Shown here in pieces: positions 1 to 8,746 of a stretch of 35,412 nucleotides of DNA. Made by a program: the position numbers and the translations under genes. The stretch covers positions 1 through 35,412 of the forward strand of contig NZ_FNQY01000032.1 in NCBI RefSeq assembly GCF_900107765.1, written 5' to 3'. Under the pieces are notes generated by a model. The model ran no database searches, had not been told where the DNA came from, and saw only the letters and a list, made by a program, of their open reading frames with translations. Positions within the stretch are counted from its first letter, which is position 1. Each line of letters opens with the position of its first letter. The DNA is from Arachidicoccus rhizosphaerae. Its GTDB lineage: Bacteria; Bacteroidota; Bacteroidia; Chitinophagales; Chitinophagaceae.

Positions 1-2
1 GT

Positions 3-356
3 AAACTTTTTGGGAAGTGCACACATCATAGTGCCGATGCTATTTATGCCACCAATACCAACAGAAAGTATTGCCGTCAAAACAATATCACCACTAATTT
101 TATTCCTAAAGGAAGGCAGAAGCCTGCTTTGGTTGAACAATCTAAAACGATGCGGGCAGCGCTGAACCGTCAAAGGGGCACGGTCCTGGAAGGAAGTTTT
201 GGCAATGAGAAAAATCACTATCATTTAAATAAAATCAAAGCCAGGAACCAGTCTACCGAGACCTGCTGGATCTTCTTTGGCATCCTTACAGCAAACGCAT
301 CCATTATCAGCAAAAGAATGCAACAGGCCGCACAAATTAAAAGCACAGCGGCCTAG
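3..356 (+). CDS. DDE transposase, C-terminal part (runs in from left edge)
   Basis: An open frame from the first bases of the window to the TAG at 354-356 gives about 117 residues with no start codon in view. It contains DAIYATNTNRKYC, then LEGSFGNEKNHY and a hydrophobic WIFFGILTANA tail. This is the layout of the C-terminal catalytic part of IS1182/IS5-like DDE transposases, where the last acidic residue sits in an E-x-x-F-G-x-x-K type motif. The protein would cut and rejoin the ends of its insertion sequence. The family name is uncertain because the first two catalytic Asp residues lie outside the window. No terminal inverted repeat can be checked with only one end visible. A TTG at 129 is an internal codon, not a credible start. 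Confidence 0.75.
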   Translation, partial: KLFGKCTHHSADAIYATNTNRKYCRQNNITTNFIPKGRQKPALVEQSKTMRAALNRQRGTVLEGSFGNEKNHYHLNKIKARNQSTETCWIFFGILTANASIISKRMQQAAQIKSTAA

Positions 357-428
357 AATTAACACGCTTATCTTATCCAACCGGGCTAAATAACAGCTCC
401 GATGGCCTTGCTATGTCCCGTCTACAAA

Positions 429-472
429 AAATCCTCTCTTTAATTCCGTTTTACGGAAAAAAGAGAGGATTT
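429..472. terminator. bidirectional hairpin terminator
   Basis: A 13-bp perfect stem (AAATCCTCTCTTT at 429-441, complement at 460-472) encloses a second small stem TTCCGT/ACGGAA (444-449/453-458). A/T runs lie on both sides, so it can end transcription from the transposase (+) and from the flavin reductase gene (-). Confidence 0.75.
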
Positions 473-550
473 ATTAGTTTAATATTTAATATGTGGCAAC
501 TCCTTTTAAGAGTTTACAGGAACACCCTAATTTAAGGCCCCTTCAGCGGC

Positions 551-1264
551 TTACACTTCAACGGTAATTAACTGGCTGCCGGCTCCCAGATCCTCCAGAT
601 CCTGCTTGATTTCAGCTACCATCGGGTCCGGTCCGCAGATGTAAAAATGCTGCTGCAGATCAGAGATATTATGTTGCAGAAAATTTTTATCGATGCGTCC
701 TGACAGATATGGACTGTCTGACTCTTGGGTGAGAATATGGATACATCTGTCCCCTAAGATGGCTTCCAGTTCATCTTTTAAGATGATATCCGCCTCAGTT
801 TTATTGGAGAAAAAAAGTCTGTTATTACCTATTTCTCCTTTTTGATGTAAATCCCGGAAAATGGCGATAAAAGGAGTGATGCCGGCTCCGCCTGCAATAA
901 AAGTGCCTTCGCCATTATAATGAATCGCTCCCCAGACATCATGCAAAAGTAAGGTATCACCGGATTTCAGGCTGCGCAGCTCATTAGTGACGCCGCTGTG
1001 ATCGCTATAGGTTTTTATCGTGAATTCTAAATGATCCCAGCTTTGTAACCCGGTAAAGGTAAAAGGCCGCCGCTGCTGTTTAAACCCTTCTTTATTGATG
1101 GCTATCTCGGTTGCCTGTCCCGGTATAAAATTATATCCTTGCGGCCGCTCAACGGCTATTCTGAGGACATTATGCGTTACGGGTTCTATACCCAGGATTT
1201 TTACGGTGTGTTCTTCCGGTATTGGCTCTTGTTCTGCTGCGGTAGTGGTTGTATCGGTTGCCAT
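551..1264 (-). CDS. FAD/NAD(P)-binding oxidoreductase, ferredoxin-NADP reductase type
   Basis: 237 residues. An FAD-binding beta-barrel (about residues 18-115) carries RRPFTF (65-70), the R-x-[FY]-[ST] flavin motif. A nucleotide-binding domain follows with GGAGITP (125-131) and YICGPDPM (208-215), the latter typical of the NAD(P)H-binding end of the ferredoxin reductase superfamily. No 2Fe-2S, heme or oxygenase domain is fused, so it should pass electrons between NAD(P)H and a separate carrier such as flavodoxin or ferredoxin. The partner is not encoded nearby. The Thr-rich first 15 residues are probably disordered and the start could lie slightly downstream. No signal peptide, so cytosolic. 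A hairpin at 429-472 lies downstream. Fold confidence is high, substrate unknown. Confidence 0.85.
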   Translation of the reverse strand: MATDTTTTAAEQEPIPEEHTVKILGIEPVTHNVLRIAVERPQGYNFIPGQATEIAINKEGFKQQRRPFTFTGLQSWDHLEFTIKTYSDHSGVTNELRSLKSGDTLLLHDVWGAIHYNGEGTFIAGGAGITPFIAIFRDLHQKGEIGNNRLFFSNKTEADIILKDELEAILGDRCIHILTQESDSPYLSGRIDKNFLQHNISDLQQHFYICGPDPMVAEIKQDLEDLGAGSQLITVEV

Positions 1265-1394
1265 GGTTATTTGTTTTTGAAATTAGAGTATATGACTACT
1301 GCTAAAGTTACAAAAAAAAGGACGCCGGCCCTAATGTACTTATTGGGGCACCCCGGATATTCCAGTGCAAAATGGTATTTAAAGCGGCAGCCTG

Positions 1395-2126
1395 CTAGTT
1401 TTTGGTGACATTGTCCTTGGGGATTCTGCCGGCTGCCCGGTAAGCTCTTTTCCAGTAATATTCATCCAGGTCACTGATCATGACCCCGGAACTGGTGGAA
1501 GCGTGGACAAATTTACCGTTTTGCAGGTAAACTCCTACATGGGTAATTCTGGAGCGGCCTGAAGTGTGAAAAAAGACCAGGTCGCCTTGTTTGAGCTGAC
1601 TTTTTTTGATATGGTCGCAATAATCATATTGCTCTTCAGCCGTTCTTGGCAGAGATACGTTAAAGACATCATTGGATAGTGTTCTGGAAAAGGCAGAACA
1701 GTCGATGCCGTTTTTTGAGCTGCCGCCAAAGCGGTAGGGGGTACCGTACCAGTCATCAATTTCTTCAATCAGATCAATATTGCTGACTTTTTTATCTTCC
1801 ACGCCAAGGATGGTGGCATATTTACTGACCAGCGTGGATTCATTTAGGCTAAGATGGCTGTTGTCTGTTTCGGTTTTATCTTCTTCCGGTGCCTTTTCGC
1901 TATACCCATAACTCTTATTGCGTGAGGAGACCCTGTCTCCCGGATTTACGCTGATACCATCCAGAAAGCGGGGCCCTTTGGCCGCCGTATTAGCAGCGGA
2001 CTTATTGCTGGAAGCGGTTTTTAACGTACTGCTGCAGGAAAAAAGAGCCATGCTGCCAAAGGAGAATAGCAGGTATATGTATAGATGCCTTGGTATTGAA
2101 AATCGGCTAAAAGGTCTGGTTTTCAT
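1395..2126 (-). CDS. NlpC/P60 (C40) cysteine peptidase lipoprotein
   Basis: 243 residues. A hydrophobic segment ends in a lipobox LFSC with Cys31 as the predicted lipidated residue, so the protein should be anchored in the outer or inner membrane facing the periplasm. A low-complexity linker (about 32-120) precedes an NlpC/P60 domain. The catalytic Cys is C143 in GIDCSAF, the His is H196 in ITHVGVY, and H208 in FVHAS is a likely third residue. Family members cleave the D-Glu-diaminopimelate (or related) bond in peptidoglycan stem peptides, so a role in wall remodelling or recycling is likely. Upstream, AAGG stands just before the ATG. An alternative frame at 1535-1768 is only a shadow. Confidence 0.9.
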   Translation of the reverse strand: MKTRPFSRFSIPRHLYIYLLFSFGSMALFSCSSTLKTASSNKSAANTAAKGPRFLDGISVNPGDRVSSRNKSYGYSEKAPEEDKTETDNSHLSLNESTLVSKYATILGVEDKKVSNIDLIEEIDDWYGTPYRFGGSSKNGIDCSAFSRTLSNDVFNVSLPRTAEEQYDYCDHIKKSQLKQGDLVFFHTSGRSRITHVGVYLQNGKFVHASTSSGVMISDLDEYYWKRAYRAAGRIPKDNVTKN

Positions 2127-2378
2127 CCTTAAGGAAAACGGTTGATTATTGATTGTTGAAACGAAAGCCGGACCGTTTTATGGCGGTTCGGACTGCCCTA
2201 AATGATTTTTATAACGGAATCCAGCGGGCTATTTGCGGAGTCAGGATAATGCTGAATCATATTCTGACGGCTCCGACGTATTGGTAATAACCCGGTTAAT
2301 TCGGTCTGCCAGCAGCAAAAAATTTGCCGACTTTCAAAAATAAGGCTTTCAATTGGTTAAATTCTATCCAAAAACCTC
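2127..2378. other. gene-free stretch with an imperfect hairpin
   Basis: No credible gene between the two minus-strand genes. An imperfect inverted repeat around 2235-2276 (CGGAGTCAGGATAAT against ATATTCTGACGGCTCCG) could fold in the M1 peptidase 3' untranslated region, but it lacks a T run. Nothing else is recognised. Confidence 0.3.
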
Positions 2379-4370
2379 TTAATTGCCTTGCCAGTGGTTG
2401 TTGCTGCGATCCAGATCAGGCAGTAAGGCCTTGGGATCCAGTTGCACGCTTTTTAACTTGGAGGTAGAATTTACTTTAAAGGTCCAGCTGTCCCCTCTTT
2501 GCCAGATCTCTACTGGCAGCTGGACATGGATGGCCGGCCCGGTGAGCTGTTCAATAGCGGCCGAGACCGGCATCGGTAACTGCTCCTTATTTTTGATAGT
2601 AATCAGCGCTCCCTTAGTGGGATCGTCATCCACATAACTGACACCGGTAACGGCCTGGTCTAATTGCCAGTTATTATAAAACCACCCGCGCCAGAACCAG
2701 CCCAGGTCTTCGCCTGCGGCGTTTTCCATGGTACGGAAAAAATCCGTTGGCATGGGGTGCTTAAAGGCCCATTTGGCTGTATAATGCCGGAACGCATAAT
2801 CAAATCTGTCCGGTCCCAGAATCACTTCTCTGAGTAAAACCAGTCCGAAGGCTGTTTTAAAATAGCTCATCGGGTGTACATATTTATAATCCTGCCAGTC
2901 CGGCGGGGTCATAAGCGTGGGGCCGTTTTGTACTTCTTTTATCACAGGTACGATCTCATCTGCAGGATTGCCGCCTCCCGGTGCATATTCACCATCTCTT
3001 TTAGGGGCAAATTCTCCGTTGTTAAAATCCTGCTGGCAATAAATATCTACAAAGGTATTAAAGCCTTCATCCATAAAAGGCACCCTGCGTTCATCTGAAC
3101 CGACAATCATCGGATACCAGCTGTGACCAATTTCATGGGAAATCAACATAAACAGGGATTTGCCTGAGGCCTTGTGGTGGTCAAAAGTAATACCCGGATA
3201 TTCCATCCCGCCAATCGGTCCGGCTACATTGGTGGCTTCCGGATAAGGGTATTCAAACCATCTTTTGGAAAAGTCCTCCACGGAGGCTTTCACATACTCC
3301 GTGGCCCTGACCCAGCTGCTGTCCGTTTGAGCGCTGCTGGCAGGATAAACAGACTGTGCAAAACTTTTTTTGCCACTGGGTAAGTTGATCTTAGCCCCGT
3401 CCCAGATAAAGGCCTTGGAAAGGGCAAAAGCCACGTCCCTGGTATTACTCATCTGAAAATGCCAGGAGGTCGTACCTGTTTTTTTCCGGGTGGCGATACC
3501 ATTTTTTACGTCTTCCTGACTGCGGATCATCACGGTCTTATCGGAGTCTTTGGCTTTTTGAAGCCGTTTGTATAAGCCGTCATCCAGCACCTGCTCGCCG
3601 TTGACCAGAGCGCCGCCGCCTACCGCCAGCATGCCGGCCGGGGCGGTGATGGTGTAATCCATGTCTCCATATTCAAAATAAAATTCACCGCCACCTACAA
3701 AAGGCAGCGTATTCCATCCGTTGTTATCGTCATAGACGCAGACCCTGGGAAACCAATAGCCAAATTCAAAAATAGTACCCTCGGGCGTGCTCATGTAGCC
3801 GGCCCTGTCTCCCGCTGAGGAGGCTTGCAGTTTAAAGCTGTAATCAAGTTCCAGCTGTAGCTTGCCACCGTTCGCTTTAACCTTTTCAGGTAAAAAGATC
3901 TGCATACGGGTGCCGTAGACTTTATAAGAGACGTCCTGAAAGTTGGCGCCGTCCGTCGCTGCAGCCTGCACTTTTTGAAACTGAAAGCCCAGGTCATCTG
4001 ATAATTTTCTTTTGGAAGGCTGCAGGATATTGGCCAGCGCTTCCGTTTTTTCTGTATTCTGGTCCAGTTCCAGCCAGATATAATTAAGCGGGTCACCGCT
4101 GTTATTGGTATAAGAGATGAGGGCGGTACCGGTGAGTAGATGGCTGGTACTGTCAAAACCGGCCTTAATGGTATAATCAGCCCTGTTCTGCCAGTATCCG
4201 GGGCCGGGATCGCCATTTGCACTTCTGAATGCATTTCCGTTCTGGGTATAAAGCGTGGGAGCAAAGGCCGCGTGGGCATCATAATGCTGCGCCTGCAGAC
4301 TGCTTAGAGACAGTAAAGCTGCTGAAATCAAAGTCAGGGGCAGTGCCCATCTGGAATTGTACTTGTGCAT
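2379..4370 (-). CDS. M1 family zinc metallopeptidase (aminopeptidase N-like), secreted
   Basis: 663 residues. A signal peptide covers about residues 1-27 (basic start, hydrophobic core, AQA-type end), so the protein is periplasmic or exported. The zinc site is HEIGH at 412-416 with the third ligand E435 exactly 18 residues further on (DEGF). GGMEYP at 387-392 is the family's G-x-M-E-N-like substrate-binding motif with Tyr in place of Asn. M1 enzymes remove N-terminal amino acids from peptides. This one has the N-terminal beta domain and catalytic domain but is shorter than classical PepN, lacking the long C-terminal helical domain, as is common in Bacteroidota. A second, shorter M1 enzyme lies at 14067-15767. 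An imperfect -7 box (TACATTCG on the minus strand) occurs upstream. Confidence 0.92.
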   Translation of the reverse strand: MHKYNSRWALPLTLISAALLSLSSLQAQHYDAHAAFAPTLYTQNGNAFRSANGDPGPGYWQNRADYTIKAGFDSTSHLLTGTALISYTNNSGDPLNYIWLELDQNTEKTEALANILQPSKRKLSDDLGFQFQKVQAAATDGANFQDVSYKVYGTRMQIFLPEKVKANGGKLQLELDYSFKLQASSAGDRAGYMSTPEGTIFEFGYWFPRVCVYDDNNGWNTLPFVGGGEFYFEYGDMDYTITAPAGMLAVGGGALVNGEQVLDDGLYKRLQKAKDSDKTVMIRSQEDVKNGIATRKKTGTTSWHFQMSNTRDVAFALSKAFIWDGAKINLPSGKKSFAQSVYPASSAQTDSSWVRATEYVKASVEDFSKRWFEYPYPEATNVAGPIGGMEYPGITFDHHKASGKSLFMLISHEIGHSWYPMIVGSDERRVPFMDEGFNTFVDIYCQQDFNNGEFAPKRDGEYAPGGGNPADEIVPVIKEVQNGPTLMTPPDWQDYKYVHPMSYFKTAFGLVLLREVILGPDRFDYAFRHYTAKWAFKHPMPTDFFRTMENAAGEDLGWFWRGWFYNNWQLDQAVTGVSYVDDDPTKGALITIKNKEQLPMPVSAAIEQLTGPAIHVQLPVEIWQRGDSWTFKVNSTSKLKSVQLDPKALLPDLDRSNNHWQGN

Positions 4371-4599
4371 AGCGGAAAAATTGAGTACCGAATGTAGGCA
4401 ATTTTACCAGAACATAATGTCAGAAAAACCGCTTTTTTGTACCCAGCACCCTTCGCAAACTGTGGATATCTGGGCGACTTAAGATTTGGCGGTATTCAAA
4501 GGCCTGTATTTACAGGGATCCGGGCAGGGGCGGAAGGTAAAATCATGCATTTTACATAGGTAATCCTGCGGGTATTGCCGGTAGGATAGTAACAGTAAA

Positions 4600-4633
4600 G
4601 TTGACGATTATTAGGGCAAAACCAGTAATTTTG
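4600..4633 (+). promoter_or_regulatory. putative promoter for the FKBP gene
   Basis: TAATTTTG at 4626-4633 fits the Bacteroidota -7 consensus TAnnTTTG. GTTG at 4600-4603 is a near match to the -33 TTTG with a 22-nt spacer. The rest of 4371-4600 shows no gene. Confidence 0.5.
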
Positions 4634-4679
4634 GGCTTTGTTACCAAAGGCCGTAAAGCACGGTTTAAATTATTTTATT

Positions 4680-5114
4680 ATGGGTATAGCAGATTTATTA
4701 TTTCAGCGCAATCAACAAAAGGCCGCTGAAAACTTAAAGGCAGGCCAGCAGTTCTTGGCTGAAAATGCTAAAAAGGAAGGAGTGGTCAGTCTGGAAAGCG
4801 GACTTCAGTACCAGGTATTACAGGCAGGTGAGGGTGTCAGACCAGGTCCTACGGATCAGGTTAGCTGTCATTATCACGGAACCATGATAGACGGAACGGT
4901 CTTTGACAGTTCAGTGGAACGCGGGCAACCGGCCAGTTTTCCTTTAAACCGTGTCATCAAAGGCTGGACGGAAGGTCTGCAGTTGATGGCTGTGGGAAGC
5001 AAGTTCCGCTTTTTTATCCCCCCGCATCTGGCCTATGGGGAGAGAGCGGTGTCTGCGGTTATCGGCGCTAACAGCACTTTGATTTTTGACGTAGAGCTGC
5101 TGGGTGTAAATTAA
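4680..5114 (+). CDS. FKBP-type peptidyl-prolyl cis-trans isomerase
   Basis: 144 residues from ATG 4680 ([11 protein letters not shown]). An upstream in-frame TTG at 4638 is less likely because it lies only 5 nt after the predicted -7 box. A short helical N-terminus (about 1-40) resembles the dimerisation segment of FkpA/Mip proteins. An FKBP domain follows with [35 protein letters not shown] and the AYGERA loop, all conserved active-site elements. The enzyme speeds proline cis-trans isomerisation during protein folding. No signal peptide is visible, so it is probably cytosolic, unlike most FkpA proteins. It is convergent with the GNAT gene, with a strong hairpin between. Confidence 0.9.
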   Translation: MGIADLLFQRNQQKAAENLKAGQQFLAENAKKEGVVSLESGLQYQVLQAGEGVRPGPTDQVSCHYHGTMIDGTVFDSSVERGQPASFPLNRVIKGWTEGLQLMAVGSKFRFFIPPHLAYGERAVSAVIGANSTLIFDVELLGVN

Positions 5115-5151
5115 CAGGGGCCTCTGAACCTTTTCTTACAATGGACTTTAT

Positions 5152-5203
5152 AAAAATGGTCCCTTATACCTGGCAGCTCTGCCTGGCATAAGGGACCATT
5201 TTT
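5152..5203. terminator. bidirectional terminator between FKBP and GNAT genes
   Basis: A perfect 16-bp inverted repeat (AAAAATGGTCCCTTAT at 5152-5167, complement at 5188-5203) with an inner GGCAG/CTGCC pairing. A and T runs at the two ends allow it to act on both convergent genes. Confidence 0.85.
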
Positions 5204-5238
5204 ATTTGGACAAGGGCTTTGCCTTAACTGCTTTACCG

Positions 5239-5802
5239 CTATTCATCCAGCGGTTTAATCATCACATAATCATTCATGTAATACCCGTTACCAATGGGGT
5301 TATCTACCGTTTCTGCAATGGTAAAGCCCATACGCTCATAAAAGCCCAGGGCATTGTTATATCGGTTTACATTGAGTTTCACAAACCGGCAGCCCAGGGA
5401 TTTGCTCTGCTGCAGGGCATATTCCATCAGCAGTTTGCCATAGCCCTTACCCTTGCTGGCCGGCAAAAGGTATATTTTATGGAGCTTGCAGTAATCGCTG
5501 TCCTGCTTTTCTACATCAATAAAGCCCATCGCGGTAGCGGCATTGGAATCGTCTGCGCTGTTTTCCCACAAAATAGAATAGTGATGTGTGGAGCGCATCT
5601 GTGCTTCCAGGGTCTGTGTATTATACATCATATCCAGCATATAGGATAATTGCGCTTCAGACAAAATCCGGCCATAAGTGTCCGGCCATGAAACGTCCAC
5701 AATTTGCTGAATCAGGGGGATGTCTGGGGGCCCGGCAGGAAGTATGCTTGCCGCGGGCAGGGGGTGATGGACGGGGGTGTTATCTGTAGGTGTTGTTGCC
5801 AT
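5239..5802 (-). CDS. GNAT family N-acetyltransferase
   Basis: 187 residues. The acetyl-CoA pyrophosphate-binding motif is GKGYGKLLM (a Q/R-x-x-G-x-G/A type loop), followed by the family's C-terminal LNVNRYNNALGFYERMGF segment. The fold transfers an acetyl group from acetyl-CoA to an amine. The substrate cannot be told. The first ~25 residues are Pro/Thr-rich and not part of the fold, so the true start may lie downstream. It sits alone between the terminator shared with the FKBP gene and the valS terminator. Confidence 0.88.
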   Translation of the reverse strand: MATTPTDNTPVHHPLPAASILPAGPPDIPLIQQIVDVSWPDTYGRILSEAQLSYMLDMMYNTQTLEAQMRSTHHYSILWENSADDSNAATAMGFIDVEKQDSDYCKLHKIYLLPASKGKGYGKLLMEYALQQSKSLGCRFVKLNVNRYNNALGFYERMGFTIAETVDNPIGNGYYMNDYVMIKPLDE

Positions 5803-5850
5803 GGTAAAAAAGCTTTATGTTTTCGTCTGGTATGTCCGGCCTTAATGCAA

Positions 5851-5890
5851 ACAGACAACTGAAAAAGTCGATTCGTTTTCAATTGTCTGT
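5851..5890 (-). terminator. hairpin downstream of valS
   Basis: Inverted repeat ACAGACAACTGAAAA (5851-5865) against TTTTCAATTGTCTGT (5876-5890), 14 of 15 pairs, 10-nt loop. It lies 43 bp past the valS stop codon. The T run beyond the stem is short. Confidence 0.55.
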
Positions 5891-5933
5891 TGCCGAAGGG
5901 CGGTTATACTCCTAATCTTCCGGAAATAAATTT

Positions 5934-8558
5934 TTATCCCAGCACCGCCAGGCTTTCCTCCAGCGTCTGGATTCTGGCCAGCGCATCCGCCTCTTTTTTA
6001 CGTTCCAGTTCCACGACTTCCGGTTTTGCATTCTGAACAAAACGCTCATTGCCGAGTTTTACACGTACGCTGTTTAAGAACTTATGCTGATATTCTAATT
6101 GGCTTTTGAGGTCCGCTTTTTGAGCTTCCACATCAATTTGCTGATTGAGTTCCAGATAATATTTATCCTGTTGCAGGGTAATGACCACGCAACCGGTAAT
6201 GGCTTCACTGGTAAATTTCAGCTCTTCCGCATTGACCTGTTTTTGTAAAATGGCCGTCAGCGGCTCATATTTACCGGAGCTCGTGGTTTCAATAAAGAGT
6301 TTAATCGTCTCTTTGGGTTTCAGGTTGTTTTTGCCTCTGGCATCTCTGATCTGTGTGATTACATTCTTTAAGAGTTCACCCTGTGCCAGTAATTCACTGT
6401 CAAAATCTGTAGCAGGAGCAAGTGTGCTGACGCATAACGCTTCAGAGCGTTCACCTAAGAGGCTATAGATCTCTTCCGTGATAAACGGCATATAAGGATG
6501 CAACAGCTGCAGTAACTGTTCAAAGTACGCGATCGTATTTTGCAGGGTTTTTTGTTCAATCGCCTGGCCATAAGCCGGTTTAACCCATTCCAGATACCAG
6601 CTGCAGAAATCATCCCATATCAGGGAATATAAAGTTTTTAACGCCTCACTCAGACGGAACTGTTCAAGTAGCTGCTGGATTTCTGCTTTGGCCTGTTCCA
6701 GGCGGGCCTGGAACCAGTTGCCCGCAAAATCCGTGGAGCTATGATCCACTTCCGTCGCCTCCGTCTGTTCCCACATTTTGATCAGCTTCAGCGCGTTCCA
6801 GAGCTTATTATTAAAGAATCTGCCCTGTTCCAGGGAGCTCTCATCAAATAACAGGTCGTTGCCGGCCGGAGAAGAGATCATAATGCCAAAACGGACTGCA
6901 TCTGCTCCGTACTGGTCAATCAGCCCGATCAGGTCCGGAGAATTACCCAGTGATTTTGACATTTTTCTTCCCAGTTTGTCTCTGACCATACCGGTGAAAT
7001 AAACATCCTTGAAAGGAATCTCCTGCTCATATTCGAGACCCGCCATAATCATACGGGCCACCCAGAAAAAGATAATGTCTTGTCCGGTCACCAGCACGGA
7101 GGTGGGGTAGTAGTATTTGAACTCCGGATTCTCTGGTTCGGTAATGCCTTTGAAGACTTCCATTGGCCAGAGCCAGGAAGAGAACCAGGTATCCAGTACG
7201 TCTTCATCTCTACGGATGTCCCCAGGCTGGATATCGGGATAGTTGGCTTTAAAAAGTTCCAGGGCTGCCTCTTTTGTTGCAGCTACCTGCAGGCTGCCAT
7301 CCGGTCCATACCAGGCAGGGATCTGCTGTCCCCACCATAGCTGCCGGCTGATACACCAGTCTTTGACGTTTTCCAGCCAGTGGCGGTAGGTCGCCATAAA
7401 CCGGTTACCCGGGTGGATTTTAATGGCCCCCTGCGTGACCGCTTTTAGGGCCGGTTCGGCCAGTTGCTCCATTTTGACAAACCACTGGGTCGAGATTCTG
7501 GGTTCCACTACAGCGCCGGAGCGCTGTGAATATCCCAGACGGGTCTCATAACTTTCTTCTTTAATCAACAGACCGTTTTGCTGCAACTGCTGAACGACTT
7601 TTTTACGGGCAACAAACCGGTCAAGCCCTACAAAAATCTGAGCGGCTTCACTTAAGGTGCCGTCAGGATTTAAGGTGTCGATCACTTCCAGATGATGTTT
7701 AATGCCAATGTTATAGTCATTAATATCATGAGCAGGCGTGACTTTTAAAGCGCCTGTACCAAAGCTGCGGTCAATGTAAGTATCGAAAATGACAGGTACC
7801 TGGCGGTTAACCAGCGGTACAATGACTTTTTTACCTTTTAAGTGCTGATATCTGGGATCATCCGGGTGCACACAGATGGCCACGTCGCCCATAATGGTTT
7901 CGGGGCGGGAAGTGGCAACGGTAATATAGTCTTCCGGATTGTCTACTGCCTGATAACGAACATAATAGAGGTTACCCTGGACATCTTTGTATTCCACCTC
8001 TTCATCGCTAAGGGCTGTCTGGGCTGCCGGATCCCAGTTAATCATGCGGGCGCCTCTGTAGATCAGTCCTTTATTGTATAAATCAACAAATACCTTAATA
8101 ACGGCCTCATAATAATGGTCGTCCATGGTAAAGGAAACCCGGTCCCAGTCAACACTGCAACCCAGTTTTTCTATTTGCTGATAGATGATTCCTCCGTATT
8201 TTTCCTTCCATTGAAAGGCATATTCTAAAAATTCAGCCCTGGAAAGGGTGTTCTTGTCAATCCCTTTTTCTTTAAGCATGGCAACCACCTTGGATTCAGT
8301 GGCAATAGAGGCATGATCACTGCCCGGTACCCAGCAGGCATTCAGTCCCTGCATACGGGCCCGGCGAACCAGGATATCCTGTACGGTCTCATTGAGGGTA
8401 TGGCCCATATGAAGAACACCGGTTACATTGGGTGGCGGAATCACCACGGTAAAAGGTGTTCTGCTGTCCGGTGTGCTGTTAAAATATCTTCTTTCCTTCC
8501 AGAGGGAAGTCCATTTGCCGGCTGCTGCTGCGGCATCAAAAGTTTTGCTTAATTCCAT
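5934..8558 (-). CDS. valS: valine--tRNA ligase
   Basis: 874 residues, normal length for bacterial ValRS. It charges tRNA-Val and edits misactivated threonine. Class I signature HMGH at 50-53 follows PPPNVTGVL; KMSKS is at 532-536. The CP1 editing domain (about 190-350) holds TSRPE at 217-221 and GTGALKVTPAHD at about 267-278. The anticodon-binding domain covers about 600-750 and a C-terminal coiled coil about 805-874, rich in Glu, Lys and Gln. The start is supported by conservation beginning almost at once and by a -7 promoter box ending 4 nt before the ATG. It appears to be a single-gene transcript ending at the 5851-5890 hairpin. Confidence 0.98.
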   Translation of the reverse strand: MELSKTFDAAAAAGKWTSLWKERRYFNSTPDSRTPFTVVIPPPNVTGVLHMGHTLNETVQDILVRRARMQGLNACWVPGSDHASIATESKVVAMLKEKGIDKNTLSRAEFLEYAFQWKEKYGGIIYQQIEKLGCSVDWDRVSFTMDDHYYEAVIKVFVDLYNKGLIYRGARMINWDPAAQTALSDEEVEYKDVQGNLYYVRYQAVDNPEDYITVATSRPETIMGDVAICVHPDDPRYQHLKGKKVIVPLVNRQVPVIFDTYIDRSFGTGALKVTPAHDINDYNIGIKHHLEVIDTLNPDGTLSEAAQIFVGLDRFVARKKVVQQLQQNGLLIKEESYETRLGYSQRSGAVVEPRISTQWFVKMEQLAEPALKAVTQGAIKIHPGNRFMATYRHWLENVKDWCISRQLWWGQQIPAWYGPDGSLQVAATKEAALELFKANYPDIQPGDIRRDEDVLDTWFSSWLWPMEVFKGITEPENPEFKYYYPTSVLVTGQDIIFFWVARMIMAGLEYEQEIPFKDVYFTGMVRDKLGRKMSKSLGNSPDLIGLIDQYGADAVRFGIMISSPAGNDLLFDESSLEQGRFFNNKLWNALKLIKMWEQTEATEVDHSSTDFAGNWFQARLEQAKAEIQQLLEQFRLSEALKTLYSLIWDDFCSWYLEWVKPAYGQAIEQKTLQNTIAYFEQLLQLLHPYMPFITEEIYSLLGERSEALCVSTLAPATDFDSELLAQGELLKNVITQIRDARGKNNLKPKETIKLFIETTSSGKYEPLTAILQKQVNAEELKFTSEAITGCVVITLQQDKYYLELNQQIDVEAQKADLKSQLEYQHKFLNSVRVKLGNERFVQNAKPEVVELERKKEADALARIQTLEESLAVLG

Positions 8559-8562
8559 TTTG

Positions 8563-8570
8563 CAAATATA
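8563..8570 (-). promoter_or_regulatory. -7 promoter box abutting valS start
   Basis: On the minus strand TATATTTG matches TAnnTTTG and ends 4 nt before the valS ATG (8556-8558). No clear -33 TTTG is found at the expected distance. If real, the transcript begins at or within a few bases of the start codon. Confidence 0.5.
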
Positions 8571-8682
8571 GTATTTGGGCGGTAATGGTGATGTAGGATG
8601 GCCCCCTGATTTTAGGATAATTATCCTGCCCCTGGCTATTGAAGGTTAACCCCATCCTTATCCTTATACAGGATTTTAATGT

Positions 8683-8719
8683 AAAAGAGTGCGCAGCGTG
8701 TTGCCGTGCGCACTCTTTT
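8683..8719 (-). terminator. terminator of the DUF4197 gene
   Basis: Perfect 13-bp stem AAAAGAGTGCGCA (8683-8695) / TGCGCACTCTTTT (8707-8719) with an 11-nt loop, 27 bp downstream of the minus-strand stop codon at 8747. The stem itself ends in T4. Confidence 0.75.
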
Positions 8720-8746
8720 AGCTGAACTTTCTTTCCCGGGGCAGAT

